The notes: generated by a model from the sequence alone, not told the origin. Positions 8,891-17,979 are shown, numbered from the stretch's first letter. The stretch: 44,254 nt of DNA from Pseudomonadota bacterium (GCA_018240465.1 JAFEFS010000021.1:1-44254); one strand, 5' to 3'. Translations and numbers: made by a program.

Positions 8891-10409
8891 CGATCAGAAG
8901 CGGCTTGCTGAAAAGGTGCCCCTGTCCGAGCAGGACACCGTGATCGCCAAGCCAACTCACTTGCGCCGCAGTCTCGACTCCCTCCGCAGCGGTACGCAAC
9001 CCGAGCGATCGCGCCATGTCGATGATGTGCTCGATTACCTGGCTGGTCGCAACGCTCTTGCCGATCGTATCGACGAAGGCCTTGTCGATCTTTATCACGT
9101 CGAGTTCGAATGACTGCAGGTAGGCCAGGCTCGAATAGCCGGTGCCGAAGTCGTCGATCGCGATCTGATGGCCGCGTAACCGCAATTCGCGAATCCTGGC
9201 GCGGTCGGCGTCGCTGTCGATCAGCGAGCGCTCGGTGATCTCCAGTTTTACCGCCTCCGGCGGCAATCCGGCCGCCGCGATGCTCTCGCGCAACTGATCA
9301 CCGAGGCGCTCGTCCCCGAGGTCGCCGCCGGCGAGGTTGATGCTCAGCGTCATTGCGCCCGCTTCCGCGAATATCCTGGCAAGGTCGGCGACGGCTGTCC
9401 GCACGACCGCCAGCGTGACTTCATGCATTACCCCGGATTCCTCGGCGAGCGGTATGAACACGTTGGGACTTACCCAGGTCCCGTCTTCGCGCTGCCAGCG
9501 CGCCAACGCCTCGGCGCCGACGCAGCGCAATGTGCGCAGGTCGACCATCGGTTCGTATACCACGCTGATGTCGCCCGCACGCACAGCGCGACGCAGCGCA
9601 GTGGCAGCACTGAACTGGTGACGCGAGAAACGTCGAATCGCCTCGGTCCAGGCAGCGGCGACGATCAGGCCGAAAATCGCGCCTGCCGCGAGCGTCGTCG
9701 CGTGGCGTCTCCAGAAATTTTCCAACGGCTCGCTGGTCACGATTTCGACGGGCAACACACCGTGCAGCGAATAGCGCGCGTAGATGCGCTGTTTGTCCTT
9801 GTTCAGGCTGACGCCTACGGGCAACGACTTCGGAGCCGGCAGGCTCGCGTTCCACGGCGCCGCGGTCAAAGGCAGATCTTCCAGCCAGAGTTCGGCCTGG
9901 CGATCCTGCATGGGTCCGAGGTCGAGCAATTGGCGCGGATCGACCGCAACGTCGTGGTCACCGAAGCGCATGAGGAACAACTCGATGCCCGCGACCTTGG
10001 TCTGCTCGCTCGGCCACCAGGCGACGACTCCACTGTCGTAGACGCGATCTGCGCGTTTGGGCTTGAGCGCTGCCGGCAAAAATCCGACCGCACACAGGCG
10101 CTGGTTCGCCTGCCAGTAACCGATGCTGCGCACGTACGGCCGCGACATGGCGGCAATGCGCAAGGCGTCGAGGTGGGAATCCGAGCAGCGTGGCAAGTCG
10201 AGCGCATCGAACTGCACCAACATGTCGCGCAGGTCGACCATGATGTGCTCGACGCGGTCGCCGAGGATGGCGGCCAGCTTGCCCGAGTAGGCGTCCTCGG
10301 ACGCCACCGACTCGCGCCACAAAAACCACGTCAACGTGCCAAGCAACCCGGCGATGCCGAGTAGTCCTGTGAGGATGGCCCAGACGACCGTCTTTTCATG
10401 ACGCAGCAT
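8841..10409 (-). CDS. CSS-motif EAL phosphodiesterase, membrane-bound
   Basis: This 522-aa c-di-GMP phosphodiesterase has an N-terminal helix (residues about 8-30), a periplasmic CSS-type sensor containing paired cysteines (LPRCSDSH and RLCAVGF), and a second helix near 240-260. The EAL domain begins near residue 270: EAL at 300-302, SINLAGGD, LEITERS, AIDDFGTGYSSLAYL (DD at 419-420), IKIDKAF, AEGVET and GQG. All metal and substrate residues are present, so it should be active. In E. coli, CSS sensors control activity through redox state of their cysteines. It overlaps a downstream lipoprotein gene. Confidence 0.92.
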   Translation of the reverse strand: MLRHEKTVVWAILTGLLGIAGLLGTLTWFLWRESVASEDAYSGKLAAILGDRVEHIMVDLRDMLVQFDALDLPRCSDSHLDALRIAAMSRPYVRSIGYWQANQRLCAVGFLPAALKPKRADRVYDSGVVAWWPSEQTKVAGIELFLMRFGDHDVAVDPRQLLDLGPMQDRQAELWLEDLPLTAAPWNASLPAPKSLPVGVSLNKDKQRIYARYSLHGVLPVEIVTSEPLENFWRRHATTLAAGAIFGLIVAAAWTEAIRRFSRHQFSAATALRRAVRAGDISVVYEPMVDLRTLRCVGAEALARWQREDGTWVSPNVFIPLAEESGVMHEVTLAVVRTAVADLARIFAEAGAMTLSINLAGGDLGDERLGDQLRESIAAAGLPPEAVKLEITERSLIDSDADRARIRELRLRGHQIAIDDFGTGYSSLAYLQSFELDVIKIDKAFVDTIGKSVATSQVIEHIIDMARSLGLRTAAEGVETAAQVSWLGDHGVLLGQGHLFSKPLLIDDFIRFFRSNRHNRET

Positions 10410-10722
10410 GTCGGCGCGGCTAACCTTGCTCGAATATACGTTGCAGTTGCAACTGCCCCCTGACCCTGGCGGTCACAAGCACCCGTTCATTCCTTTGACG
10501 GGCAAATCGCAGCACTCCGTCCTTGCGAATTCGCGACGCGTACTTTCGACCCTTGTTTCACGCGACTCGCAGAATGCCAAATGCATCACATTTTTGTCAA
10601 CGGGAACAGGCAGCAATCGTACGCCGACGCGGTGCACCACGCCTGGGCTCTGCCCTGTCCGCCATCGGACTGGCGGCAGGCCCCCGGAAAGTGCCACCTC
10701 GCAATCAGGAACAGATTCGTGC
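10410..10722. other. Gene-free stretch upstream of the EAL gene
   Basis: These 313 bases lie between the start of the EAL gene and the end of the glycine-zipper lipoprotein gene. I see no credible coding frame, tRNA or strong terminator. The part nearest 10410 presumably holds the EAL promoter. Confidence 0.4.
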
Positions 10723-11484
10723 TCAGCGCACGCCACGCACCGGCAATGCGATGCGGCTGCCCGGGTCGTAGTCGAGCTTCACATGCAGGTTCTGCCCCTG
10801 GTAGGCATACACCACCTCGTACAACTGCGGCGAATCCTTGCCCGGGGTGACATTGCGGCAGCGCTTGACTACGCGCGTCACCGTGTCGTTGTCCTGGTGC
10901 GCCTCCTGGATTTTCTTGCCGGCGATGCCGCCGCCAACCGCACCGGCGACCGTGGTCAGCTTGCGTCCGTTGCCGCGGCCGAACTGGTTGCCGATCACGC
11001 CACCGGCGATGGCGCCGATGACCGTGCCTGCGACCTGATGGTCGTCGGACTGCGGGCGGCGCTCGGTCACGGTCTGGTCGCTGCACACCTGCTGCACACC
11101 GCTCAGCGGAGTGACGCTGATCACCTGGGCATACTCGGCGCTGTCCTGCGCCGCAGGCGGCGGCGCCATGCCGCCCGAACGCGGCGCGTATCCGGCCGAC
11201 GCCAAGGCGCCCTGCTGCTGTGGCGGCGGATTCCGCGCCGGACCGTTCGGCGCCGCTGGCGCACTCGACGGTGCGGTCAGGTCCGCGACCGACATCGATG
11301 GCGCCTGCGGCGCGGGCTGCGGCGGGTTCTGTACAGCCGCCGGCGGATTCTGCGCGGGTGGCGCGGGCGCGTTCTGCGCCGCGTTGTCCGGCGAGGAACT
11401 GCTGCACGCCGTCAACGCCCCTGCCAGCGCAGCCGACAAGATGGCGGCGCACTTCTTCGACGACATGAATGAGGATTTGATCAT
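10723..11484 (-). CDS. Glycine-zipper 2TM domain lipoprotein (17-kDa antigen / SlyB-like)
   Basis: This 253-aa protein has a lipobox (LAGALTAC) and a long Pro/Ala/Asn/Gln-rich linker. It then has a glycine-zipper segment (GTVIGAIAGGVIGNQFGRGN and VAGAVGGGIAGKKIQE), and ends in a small domain with VVKRCRNVTPGKD and YEVVYAYQGQNLHVKLDYDP. Outer-membrane proteins of the Rickettsia 17-kDa antigen / SlyB type share this arrangement and are linked to envelope integrity. The ATG at 11484 has AAGGAG at ideal spacing. The low-complexity linker is longer than in most relatives. Confidence 0.85.
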   Translation of the reverse strand: MIKSSFMSSKKCAAILSAALAGALTACSSSSPDNAAQNAPAPPAQNPPAAVQNPPQPAPQAPSMSVADLTAPSSAPAAPNGPARNPPPQQQGALASAGYAPRSGGMAPPPAAQDSAEYAQVISVTPLSGVQQVCSDQTVTERRPQSDDHQVAGTVIGAIAGGVIGNQFGRGNGRKLTTVAGAVGGGIAGKKIQEAHQDNDTVTRVVKRCRNVTPGKDSPQLYEVVYAYQGQNLHVKLDYDPGSRIALPVRGVR

Positions 11485-11723
11485 CGCACTCTCCTTGCCA
11501 CCCTGCCGCATGATGGTAGTCCGAAAACGTGTATGCGCGCTGAAATACCGGCTCGCGCAACGCTTGATCTGTGCTCCGGAAACGGGCACGGCGACGATTC
11601 GAGTGTGGGCATCGTCGCGCCCGCTCCGGCAATGCGATCCACGACGATCGCGGTGAATTGGCACCTGCGTTGCGCTCATCGATACGCATATACTTTCCCG
11701 CCAACAACGATGGGGAGCAAAGA

Positions 11724-13034
11724 ATGAAACACCGTATCGCCACTCCGGTCTGCGCACTGCTGCTCGCCATGTGCGCACAGGCGCAAACGCCCGCGGCCAA
11801 CACACCCGCGGCAAAACCACTCGTACTCAAGGCCGCGCACCTGTTCGACGGGCGCAACGGCACGCTGGTTTCCCCCGGTATCGTCGTCATCCAGGGCGAG
11901 CGCATCGCGGCGGTCGGCGCGAACGCGGCGATTCCCGCCGATGCGAAAGTGATTGATCTCGGCGACGCGACCCTGCTGCCCGGCTTCATCGATGCGCACA
12001 CCCACATCGCCTCCGATCACAACGACAACTGGGCGCAGGGCTTCTATGAAGACATGCTGCGCTTTCCGGTCGAGCAGTCGTTCCACGCCGAACGCAACGC
12101 GCGCGCGACGCTGCGCGCGGGCGTGACCACGGTGCGCGAAGTCGGCGCGCCCGATTTCGTCGACGTCGCGCTGCGCAACGCGATCAATCAGCATATTGCC
12201 GAAGGCCCGACCATGCTCGTCGCCGGCCACGCGATCGGTTCGACCGGCGGCCACTGCGACAATTCGCCGATCCCGCCCGAGCGCATGAAGGAGCCCGGCC
12301 CGCTCGAAGGCGTGTGCAACGGCCCCGAGTCGTGCCGCCAGGCGGTACGCGAACAGATGAAGTTCGGCGCCGACGTGATCAAGATCTGCGCTTCAGGCGG
12401 CGTGCTGTCCGAAGCCGATCCGGTCGACGTGCCGCAGCTGACCCCCGAAGAACTCAAGGCAATCATGAGCGAAGCGCACGCATGGCGGCGCAAGGTCGCC
12501 GCGCACTGTCACGGCGATCTCGCCGCGAAGCTCGCGATCGAAGCCGGCGTCGATTCGATCGAGCACGGCAGCTTTCTCCAACCCGACACGCTGCAACGGA
12601 TGAAACAGAAGGGCGTCTACCTCACACCGACGCGCATGACCCAGGAATGGGTGCTGGCCAAGGCCGACACCTATCCGCCGAAAATCGCCGCGAAGGCGCG
12701 CGCTGCGGCGACCGCGCATACCGAGATGATGAAGAACGCGATGAAGATCGGCGTACTCATGGCCTTCGGCACCGATGCTGCGGTCTATCCGCACGGCAGG
12801 AACGCAGAGGAATTCGGCGACCTCGTCGCGCTCGGCATGGCTCCGGCCGCCGCGCTGATGACCAGCAGCATCGGTTCGGCCAAGCTGCTCGGCATCGACG
12901 CCGACACGGGCACGCTCGAGTCCGGCAAGTACGCCGACATCGTCGCCGTGAAAGGCGACGTGCTCAAGAACATCCGCGCCACGGAAAAGCCGTTGCTCGT
13001 GGTCAAGCACGGCGAGACGGTGCGGATGGAGTGA
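11724..13034 (+). CDS. Exported metal-dependent amidohydrolase
   Basis: This 436-aa protein starts at ATG 11724 after GGGGAG and carries a signal peptide (CALLLAMCAQAQT). It is a urease-superfamily amidohydrolase of the imidazolonepropionase / Xaa-Pro dipeptidase-like type. Visible ligands are the HxH in GFIDAHTHIASDHN, KICASGG (the Lys that can be carboxylated), AAHCHGD, DSIEHG, and the catalytic Asp in FGTDAAVYPHG. The C-terminal beta sandwich strand reads ESGKYADIVAVKGD. It probably hydrolyses dipeptides or cyclic amides in the periplasm. It is a single gene. Confidence 0.88.
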   Translation: MKHRIATPVCALLLAMCAQAQTPAANTPAAKPLVLKAAHLFDGRNGTLVSPGIVVIQGERIAAVGANAAIPADAKVIDLGDATLLPGFIDAHTHIASDHNDNWAQGFYEDMLRFPVEQSFHAERNARATLRAGVTTVREVGAPDFVDVALRNAINQHIAEGPTMLVAGHAIGSTGGHCDNSPIPPERMKEPGPLEGVCNGPESCRQAVREQMKFGADVIKICASGGVLSEADPVDVPQLTPEELKAIMSEAHAWRRKVAAHCHGDLAAKLAIEAGVDSIEHGSFLQPDTLQRMKQKGVYLTPTRMTQEWVLAKADTYPPKIAAKARAAATAHTEMMKNAMKIGVLMAFGTDAAVYPHGRNAEEFGDLVALGMAPAAALMTSSIGSAKLLGIDADTGTLESGKYADIVAVKGDVLKNIRATEKPLLVVKHGETVRME

Positions 13035-13086
13035 ACCAGGCGGTCGGTTGAGTCACAATGCGGGGAACACGGACGAGCTTCCCCGC

Positions 13087-14205
13087 ATGCCCGAGTCGAC
13101 ACGACACAACCGCCCGGTCCGCCTGTTGGCCGCCATCACGCTGGCAGCCGTGTTCGCCGGCTGCGCGACGCCGCCGAAGAAACCGCTCCGCCGGGCCGAC
13201 GAAGTGCGAGCACAACTGATGACGCTGATCCCAGTCGGCGCACAGGACCGCGCCGGCTGGGCGCTCGACATCACCGATGCGTTCTACGCGCTCGACGTCG
13301 AGCCGACCTCGTCACATCTGTGTGCCGCAATTGCGGTGATCGAGCAGGAGTCGAGTTTCGTCGCCGACCCGCCCGTGCCGAACCTCGGCCGCATCGCACA
13401 GGAGGAGATCGACCGCCGCGCTGGCGCGCATCACATCCCGGCATTCATGGTGCATGCGGCAATGGCGATCAAGTCTTCGGACGGACGCAGCTACAACGAC
13501 CGCATCGCCGCCGTGCGCACCGAGCGCGAGCTGAGCCTGGTCTTCGAGGACCTCATCGATCGCGTGCCGCTCGGGCAGACGCTGTTCGCCGATTCCAATC
13601 CGGTCAAGACCGGTGGCCCGATGCAGGTCAGCGTGGCGATCGCCGAGCAATTCACGCGCACGCATCCCTATCCGTATCCGTACGACGGTTCGATTCGCCA
13701 CGCAGTCTTCAGCCGGCGTGGCGGCGTGTACTTCGGCATCGCCCACCTGCTCGCCTATCCGGTGTCGTACGAGCGCATGATCTACCGCTTCGCCGACTAC
13801 AATGCCGGCTTCTATGCCAGCCGCAACGCCGCGTTTCAGAACGCGATCCAGGTGCTGACCAAACAACCGCTCGCCTACGACGGCGACCTCGTCGACTACG
13901 CCGGTGGCACCGGCCATACGGAACTCGCGGTGCGCACACTCGGCAAGCGCCTGCAGATGAGCGACGGCGATATCCACGACGCGCTGGCGCAGGGCGAAAC
14001 CTTCGATTTCGAGAAGACTTCGCTGTACCGCAAAGTCCATGCGATGGCCGATCGCGCCAACGGCGCGCCGCTGCCGCGCGCGATGCTGCCGCAAATCGGA
14101 CTCGACAGCCCGAAGATCACCCGCAGGTTCACGACCGCCATGTTCGCCGAGAGTGTGGAGCGGCGCTATCGCGCCTGTCTCGCGCGCGCGGCCGCAAAAA
14201 CCTGA
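13087..14205 (+). CDS. DUF1615 family lipoprotein (YaiW-like)
   Basis: This 372-aa protein has a lipobox (LAAVFAGC) and matches DUF1615, whose best known member is the E. coli outer-membrane lipoprotein YaiW. Family-like stretches include CAAIAVIEQESSF, VKTGGPMQVSVAIAEQF, GGVYFGIAHLL, RFADYNAGFYASRNAAFQ and LPQIGLDSPKITRRFTT. The N-terminal part and IEQESSF give a faint lysozyme-like impression, which I do not press. I start at ATG 13087; a TTG at 13048 is open but adds a charged leader before the signal peptide. It converges on the ThpR gene 8 bp downstream. Confidence 0.85.
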   Translation: MPESTRHNRPVRLLAAITLAAVFAGCATPPKKPLRRADEVRAQLMTLIPVGAQDRAGWALDITDAFYALDVEPTSSHLCAAIAVIEQESSFVADPPVPNLGRIAQEEIDRRAGAHHIPAFMVHAAMAIKSSDGRSYNDRIAAVRTERELSLVFEDLIDRVPLGQTLFADSNPVKTGGPMQVSVAIAEQFTRTHPYPYPYDGSIRHAVFSRRGGVYFGIAHLLAYPVSYERMIYRFADYNAGFYASRNAAFQNAIQVLTKQPLAYDGDLVDYAGGTGHTELAVRTLGKRLQMSDGDIHDALAQGETFDFEKTSLYRKVHAMADRANGAPLPRAMLPQIGLDSPKITRRFTTAMFAESVERRYRACLARAAAKT

Positions 14206-14212
14206 GCGTCCG

Positions 14213-14794
14213 TCAATCCGCCAGCGTCCGGGTACGCAGACGCTCGTACCTCGTCTGGCCGAGCAGGCTGTGTACGAGCGCAAATTCGCGCACCGCCCAC
14301 ATGATGGTCGCGACGGCTTGTTCGGGCAGCGCCACGCGCTCGTAGCGCAGCGTCACGTGCGCGGTGAAATCGCGTGTCACGCGCTGCCGCAAACCCGCGT
14401 GGATCAGACATTCGCCGAGTTGCCTGCGCAATCGCTGCAAGGGTGCGTCGCCCGCCGCACCGACCAGCACGCACGGTTTCTTCTGCGCGTGCCCGCCGAA
14501 ACTCTTCACGCGATCGAACCTGACTTCGAACGGTGCCGCCATCATCTTCGTGGCTGCGCTCTGCGCCTGCTCGACCACCGCCGCGGGCAGGCCGGCATAG
14601 TCGCCGAGATGATGCAGCGTGATATGCAGGCGATCGCGCCGCAGCGGTGTGCCGCGCAAACCGTGCTGCCGGCCGACCTCTTCGACCGGGTACGCAATCG
14701 CCGCGCTTGCCTCCGTATCGGGAAACACGGCGAAGAACAAGCGGTCCGTAGGTACCGCATCGGCGAAACCGTCCAACGACATCTGACCCGACAT
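14213..14794 (-). CDS. thpR: RNA 2',3'-cyclic phosphodiesterase (2'-5' RNA ligase family)
   Basis: This 193-aa protein has the two HxTx motifs that define the 2H phosphoesterase fold (HITLHHLG and HVTLRYER), about 85 residues apart as expected. It also has the family N-terminus RLFFAVFPD. ThpR opens 2',3'-cyclic phosphates on RNA ends and can ligate tRNA halves in vitro. The start is ATG 14794 with AAGGA about 10 bases upstream; the frame is open further upstream into non-coding sequence. Cytoplasmic. Confidence 0.9.
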   Translation of the reverse strand: MSGQMSLDGFADAVPTDRLFFAVFPDTEASAAIAYPVEEVGRQHGLRGTPLRRDRLHITLHHLGDYAGLPAAVVEQAQSAATKMMAAPFEVRFDRVKSFGGHAQKKPCVLVGAAGDAPLQRLRRQLGECLIHAGLRQRVTRDFTAHVTLRYERVALPEQAVATIMWAVREFALVHSLLGQTRYERLRTRTLAD

Positions 14795-15018
14795 GCAATG
14801 AATTCCTTGATCTGGCGCCGATCTCGAAGACGGGAACCAAGCTGGCAGATTCCTGAGGCGCGCATATGAAACAGTACGCAAGCACCAGATCGAAAAGAGA
14901 ATTTAACGAGAAATTCCGTTTTCCCTCGACTCGATCGCGTACTCTTGCCCTCCCGACGGCCCAGGGGGCGCTGTGCGTCGCTGCCGGGCAAAACCGCATA
15001 TCGATCAGGAGCGCCCCA

Positions 15019-15546
15019 ATGGCACTGTGGAAAGAACCGACCAAGCAATCCCCCGCTCCCGGCCTTCAGCCGGAACCTGCCGTCCCGGCGCGGTTCGATG
15101 CTCAGCCCGCACCCGAAACCCGGCCTGAGTTGGCACCGATCATCGCCGCAGTGCCGGCGCGGCCGCAGGCACGCATCGTGGAGAAGTCCGAATCGCTGAT
15201 CGCGCCCGACATCACGATCGAGGGCAAGATCGAGGGCGCCGGTCACGTGCGCGTCGCCGGCCGCTTCAAGGGCGACATCAATGTGCATGGCGATCTGACC
15301 ATCGACCCGCGCGCGAACGTGACTGGCAGCGTGCGCGCGGAGAAGGTGGTGATCGCCGGCGAACTCGTCGGCAACATCGATGCGGCCCAGCACGTCGATC
15401 TGGCCCAAAGCGGTGCGCTCAGCGGCGACCTCAAGGCGGGTACGCTCACCGTCGCCGCGGGCTCGCGCATGCGCGGCCATGTCGAATTCGGCTGGGGCGA
15501 CGAAAAGAACGCCACGCACAAACCGGCGAACGGCTCGGCCTCGTGA
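15019..15546 (+). CDS. Bactofilin (polymer-forming cytoskeletal protein)
   Basis: This 175-aa protein has a proline-rich N-terminal tail of about 60 residues and then the bactofilin beta-helix: SLIAPDITIEGKIEGAGHV, GRFKGDINVHGDLTIDPRA, VVIAGELVGNI, SGDLKAGTLTVAAGS. Bactofilins polymerise without nucleotide and position cell-shape or wall enzymes at the membrane. The start ATG 15019 has AGGAG 9 bases upstream. The stop overlaps the GTG start of the next gene (GTGA), so the two are translationally coupled. No M23 peptidase partner is visible nearby. Confidence 0.92.
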   Translation: MALWKEPTKQSPAPGLQPEPAVPARFDAQPAPETRPELAPIIAAVPARPQARIVEKSESLIAPDITIEGKIEGAGHVRVAGRFKGDINVHGDLTIDPRANVTGSVRAEKVVIAGELVGNIDAAQHVDLAQSGALSGDLKAGTLTVAAGSRMRGHVEFGWGDEKNATHKPANGSAS

Positions 15547-15902
15547 GCCAGGTGCGCACGGGCCCTCCCGGTACGACACGCACCTGTCCGCATTGTCGGG
15601 AAACCATCCTCGAAAGCGCGACGGTGTGCCCGTCGTGCAAGCATCACTTGCGCTTCGCCGCGGATCTGCCCGCAGGCGACACGCAGGCTGCGGCGATCAC
15701 GCCGCTGCGCGTCGAGGGCAGCTTCCGCAACAGCGAAGGGAGCGCCTGGGAGTACTCGATGGTGCTAACGATCCGCAACGAGCGCGGCGAGGAAATCGCG
15801 CGGCGTCTCGTCGGCGTCGGCGCGATCCAGCCCGATGAGCTGCGCGCATTCACGTTGAGTGTCGAGATGACGCCGGCCGCGGGTAAGCGCACGCGGCATT
15901 GA
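15543..15902 (+). CDS. Zinc-ribbon protein coupled to bactofilin
   Basis: This 119-aa protein begins at a GTG that overlaps the bactofilin stop by four bases. Near the N-terminus it has two CxxC knuckles (CPHCRE and CPSCKH), a treble-clef or zinc-ribbon. A beta-rich region follows (WEYSMVLTIRNERGEEIARR, FTLSVEMTPA). No signal peptide or membrane helix is visible. I do not recognise a named family. The tight coupling suggests it works with the bactofilin, for example as an assembly or adaptor factor, which is inference only. Confidence 0.75.
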   Translation: MSQVRTGPPGTTRTCPHCRETILESATVCPSCKHHLRFAADLPAGDTQAAAITPLRVEGSFRNSEGSAWEYSMVLTIRNERGEEIARRLVGVGAIQPDELRAFTLSVEMTPAAGKRTRH

Positions 15903-15933
15903 GCACTGCGTGTGCACGTGTGAACATGTGCGC

Positions 15934-16512
15934 ATGACGAACCCGGTCACGACGCGCGTTTCATCCATCGCGGAATTTCCTCGCCTGTCATTTGCCCTGT
16001 GCTGCGCACTGGGCGGTTTCTTGCTGGGCTGCGCGGGACTGCAGCGAGGGAAATTCAGCATCGTGGACCGCGATTTCGAGCTGATCGCGGAAACGTCGCT
16101 GAAGAAGATCGATCCCCACCGTGACATCATCGCGATCGTCACGCCATCCGACATCGATCCGCGCGCGCGCAAGGCGCTCGCCGGGCTGCGCCCGCTCATC
16201 GCTCCCGATCAAGTTCCCGCGTCGAATGAATGGGTGCTGCCGCAAGGCTATTTCCTGCTGCAGGCATTCCGCGTCGAACTGGACGGTGCCGTATTCGAAG
16301 GCCAATTGGGACCGATCACGCGGAAGCTCACCAAAGCCGCGCTGCCGGACTGTGGCAAGATCTATTCCGTGCCGTTCTTTCTCAACGGCACCGACTGGTT
16401 CAATCCCAACTACAAGGTGACGACTTGCGACGAACGGCGCGTTTGGTGGCCTGCCGGTGAGGCACCGCCGCAGGACATCCCGCCCCGGGAAGACGCGGCG
16501 AGCATTCCCTGA
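15934..16512 (+). CDS. Lipoprotein of unknown function
   Basis: This 192-aa protein has a lipoprotein signal (LCCALGGFLLGC). The mature part begins GLQRGKFSIVDRDFE, contains LPQGYFLLQAFRVELDG, and ends with a distinctive tail, DWFNPNYKVTTCDERR followed by VWW and E-x-P-P. I do not recognise the family. The same tail pattern (DW-x2-PN-x2-V-x2-CD-x2-R-x-WW-x3-E-x-PP) recurs in a broken frame near 32.6 kb on the minus strand, so this is a small paralogous family. I prefer ATG 15934 over an earlier GTG at 15910. It lies 31 bp after the zinc-ribbon gene and may share its transcript. Confidence 0.72.
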   Translation: MTNPVTTRVSSIAEFPRLSFALCCALGGFLLGCAGLQRGKFSIVDRDFELIAETSLKKIDPHRDIIAIVTPSDIDPRARKALAGLRPLIAPDQVPASNEWVLPQGYFLLQAFRVELDGAVFEGQLGPITRKLTKAALPDCGKIYSVPFFLNGTDWFNPNYKVTTCDERRVWWPAGEAPPQDIPPREDAASIP

Positions 16513-16532
16513 TCGCAACCGGGCAGATACAC

Positions 16533-16922
16533 ATGGCCACGCAAGCAGATGTCCGCCGGATTGCGCTCTCGTTTCCCGACACGATCGAGAAGGAAGGCCA
16601 TTTCGCCTTCGAGGTGCGCCGTGGCGCGAAGTACAAGGGCTTCTGCTGGGTCTGGATGGAGCGCGTTGCGCCGAACAAGCCGCGTGTGCCGAATCCGCGC
16701 GTGCTCAGCGTGCGCGTTGCCGGTCCCGACGCCAAGGAAATCCTGCTGATGGCGGATGCGGACAAGTTCTTCACCGAGCCACACTACGACGGCTTTCCCG
16801 CCGTGCTCGTGCGGCTCGAAAAAATCGGCAAGACGGAACTGCGCGAACTGCTGTGGCAAGCCTGGCTGGCGCAGGCGCCGAAAACGCTGACGGCGCAGTT
16901 TCGCGCCGATGCGCGAATTTGA
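16533..16922 (+). CDS. MmcQ/YjbR family protein
   Basis: This 129-aa protein matches the MmcQ/YjbR (CyaY-like fold) family: a start ADVRRIALSFPDTIEKEGH, a central strand region ending DKFFTEPHYDGFPAVLVRL, and a helical end ELRELLWQAWLAQAPKTL. Members are called DNA-binding from structure, but their role is not established. It lies 20 bp after the lipoprotein gene on the same strand and converges with the C1 peptidase gene. Confidence 0.88.
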   Translation: MATQADVRRIALSFPDTIEKEGHFAFEVRRGAKYKGFCWVWMERVAPNKPRVPNPRVLSVRVAGPDAKEILLMADADKFFTEPHYDGFPAVLVRLEKIGKTELRELLWQAWLAQAPKTLTAQFRADARI

Positions 16923-16949
16923 TCGAACAGCGCCGCGGTAGTCCCCGCG

Positions 16950-17723
16950 CTATTTCCTCACCGTCCAGAAATCGTCGGACAGGTTGCGGTCGGCGAGATA
17001 GGCGTACGGCATCGTGAAGTAGCCTTGCTGGCCCCAGCCGGTGCCCCACGAATTGCGCACGATGAAGCGCTGCTTCGCATCGTCGTAGCCGACCGCGCAG
17101 ACTGCATGTCCGCCGACGACGCGCTCGCTCTGTTTCGGCAAGTTGACGACGCCGGTGTTGGCGACCGTCTGCGATTCAAAGCTTTCATACACGGTAAAAC
17201 CGAACACGAATGGATAGCCGTCGGCGATGCAGGAGCGCATCTCATTCGTCGTCGCCAGGCGCTGGTAGCTCGTGATCGTGTGCTTGAGCGCCTGCGTGTA
17301 GCAGGTCGGCGCCGGCTTCTTCGCGAACTGCTTGATTACGTAGGGCCACATCGTTTCCGCACACACGCCCTGCTTGGCCAGCGTCTTGATGCCGTCGCGC
17401 AGCATGGCGCCGGAATCCTGGCTCACGGAATGTTCGATCACGCGTTCGTTGTAGTACACGAACAGGCGCGAAAGATCGACCAGCGCTTGTCGTTGCTTCA
17501 ATTCGAGGAATTCCAGCGCGCCGACCAGTGCGTTGGCGGTGCAACTGCCGAGCTGGCCCTGATCCTCGATCGGAGGACACTGCGCGCGCATGTCGACCTT
17601 GCCCGGCAATTTCCGCGACACCTTGTATAAGACGCCATAAAGTTGGTCGCGCTGGTCGGGCAAATCGGGAATCCAGCCGTAGCGTGCCTGCTTGCGTTGC
17701 GTGGTGGGAGTGGGCTTTTTCAT
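16950..17723 (-). CDS. C1A (papain-like) cysteine peptidase without export signal
   Basis: This 257-aa protein has the papain triad: Cys in QGQLGSCTANAL, His in VVGGHAVCAVGYDD and Asn in RNSWGTGWGQQGYF. It also has the oxyanion Gln before the Cys. The N-terminus is a short basic tail followed by YGWIPDLPDQRD, the form seen in bacterial C1 peptidases without a classical pro-domain. No signal peptide is visible, so it may act inside the cell or leave by another route. The start ATG 17723 has a strong GGAGGA. It is transcribed away from the TonB-family gene. Confidence 0.9.
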   Translation of the reverse strand: MKKPTPTTQRKQARYGWIPDLPDQRDQLYGVLYKVSRKLPGKVDMRAQCPPIEDQGQLGSCTANALVGALEFLELKQRQALVDLSRLFVYYNERVIEHSVSQDSGAMLRDGIKTLAKQGVCAETMWPYVIKQFAKKPAPTCYTQALKHTITSYQRLATTNEMRSCIADGYPFVFGFTVYESFESQTVANTGVVNLPKQSERVVGGHAVCAVGYDDAKQRFIVRNSWGTGWGQQGYFTMPYAYLADRNLSDDFWTVRK

Positions 17724-17979
17724 ACTCGATTCCTCCCGAAAGACCCGTGCTGCAGAGTTTCACTCTGCGCCTCATCCGGCAGGCAGTCAAACGCCGTTTC
17801 GCGGCAATTTGCGTGCCTGCCGCAGCAACGAGCGGCTGTCGCACCGAATGTGCCAAATAAAGCTGAATCGATCGGCATCGATAACAAAATCCGAACATCG
17901 GCGCCGCGCGTACGTGCCAAGCTCGCCATGCCGGGTGCCGCGGATGCGCTGCCTCTCATCGACGAACGGAAACGCAATC

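Noticed and set aside
10473..10736. Minus-strand frame of 87 codons in the gap after the EAL gene
   Set aside because: No ribosome binding site, signal or recognisable domain, and it overlaps the end of the glycine-zipper gene.
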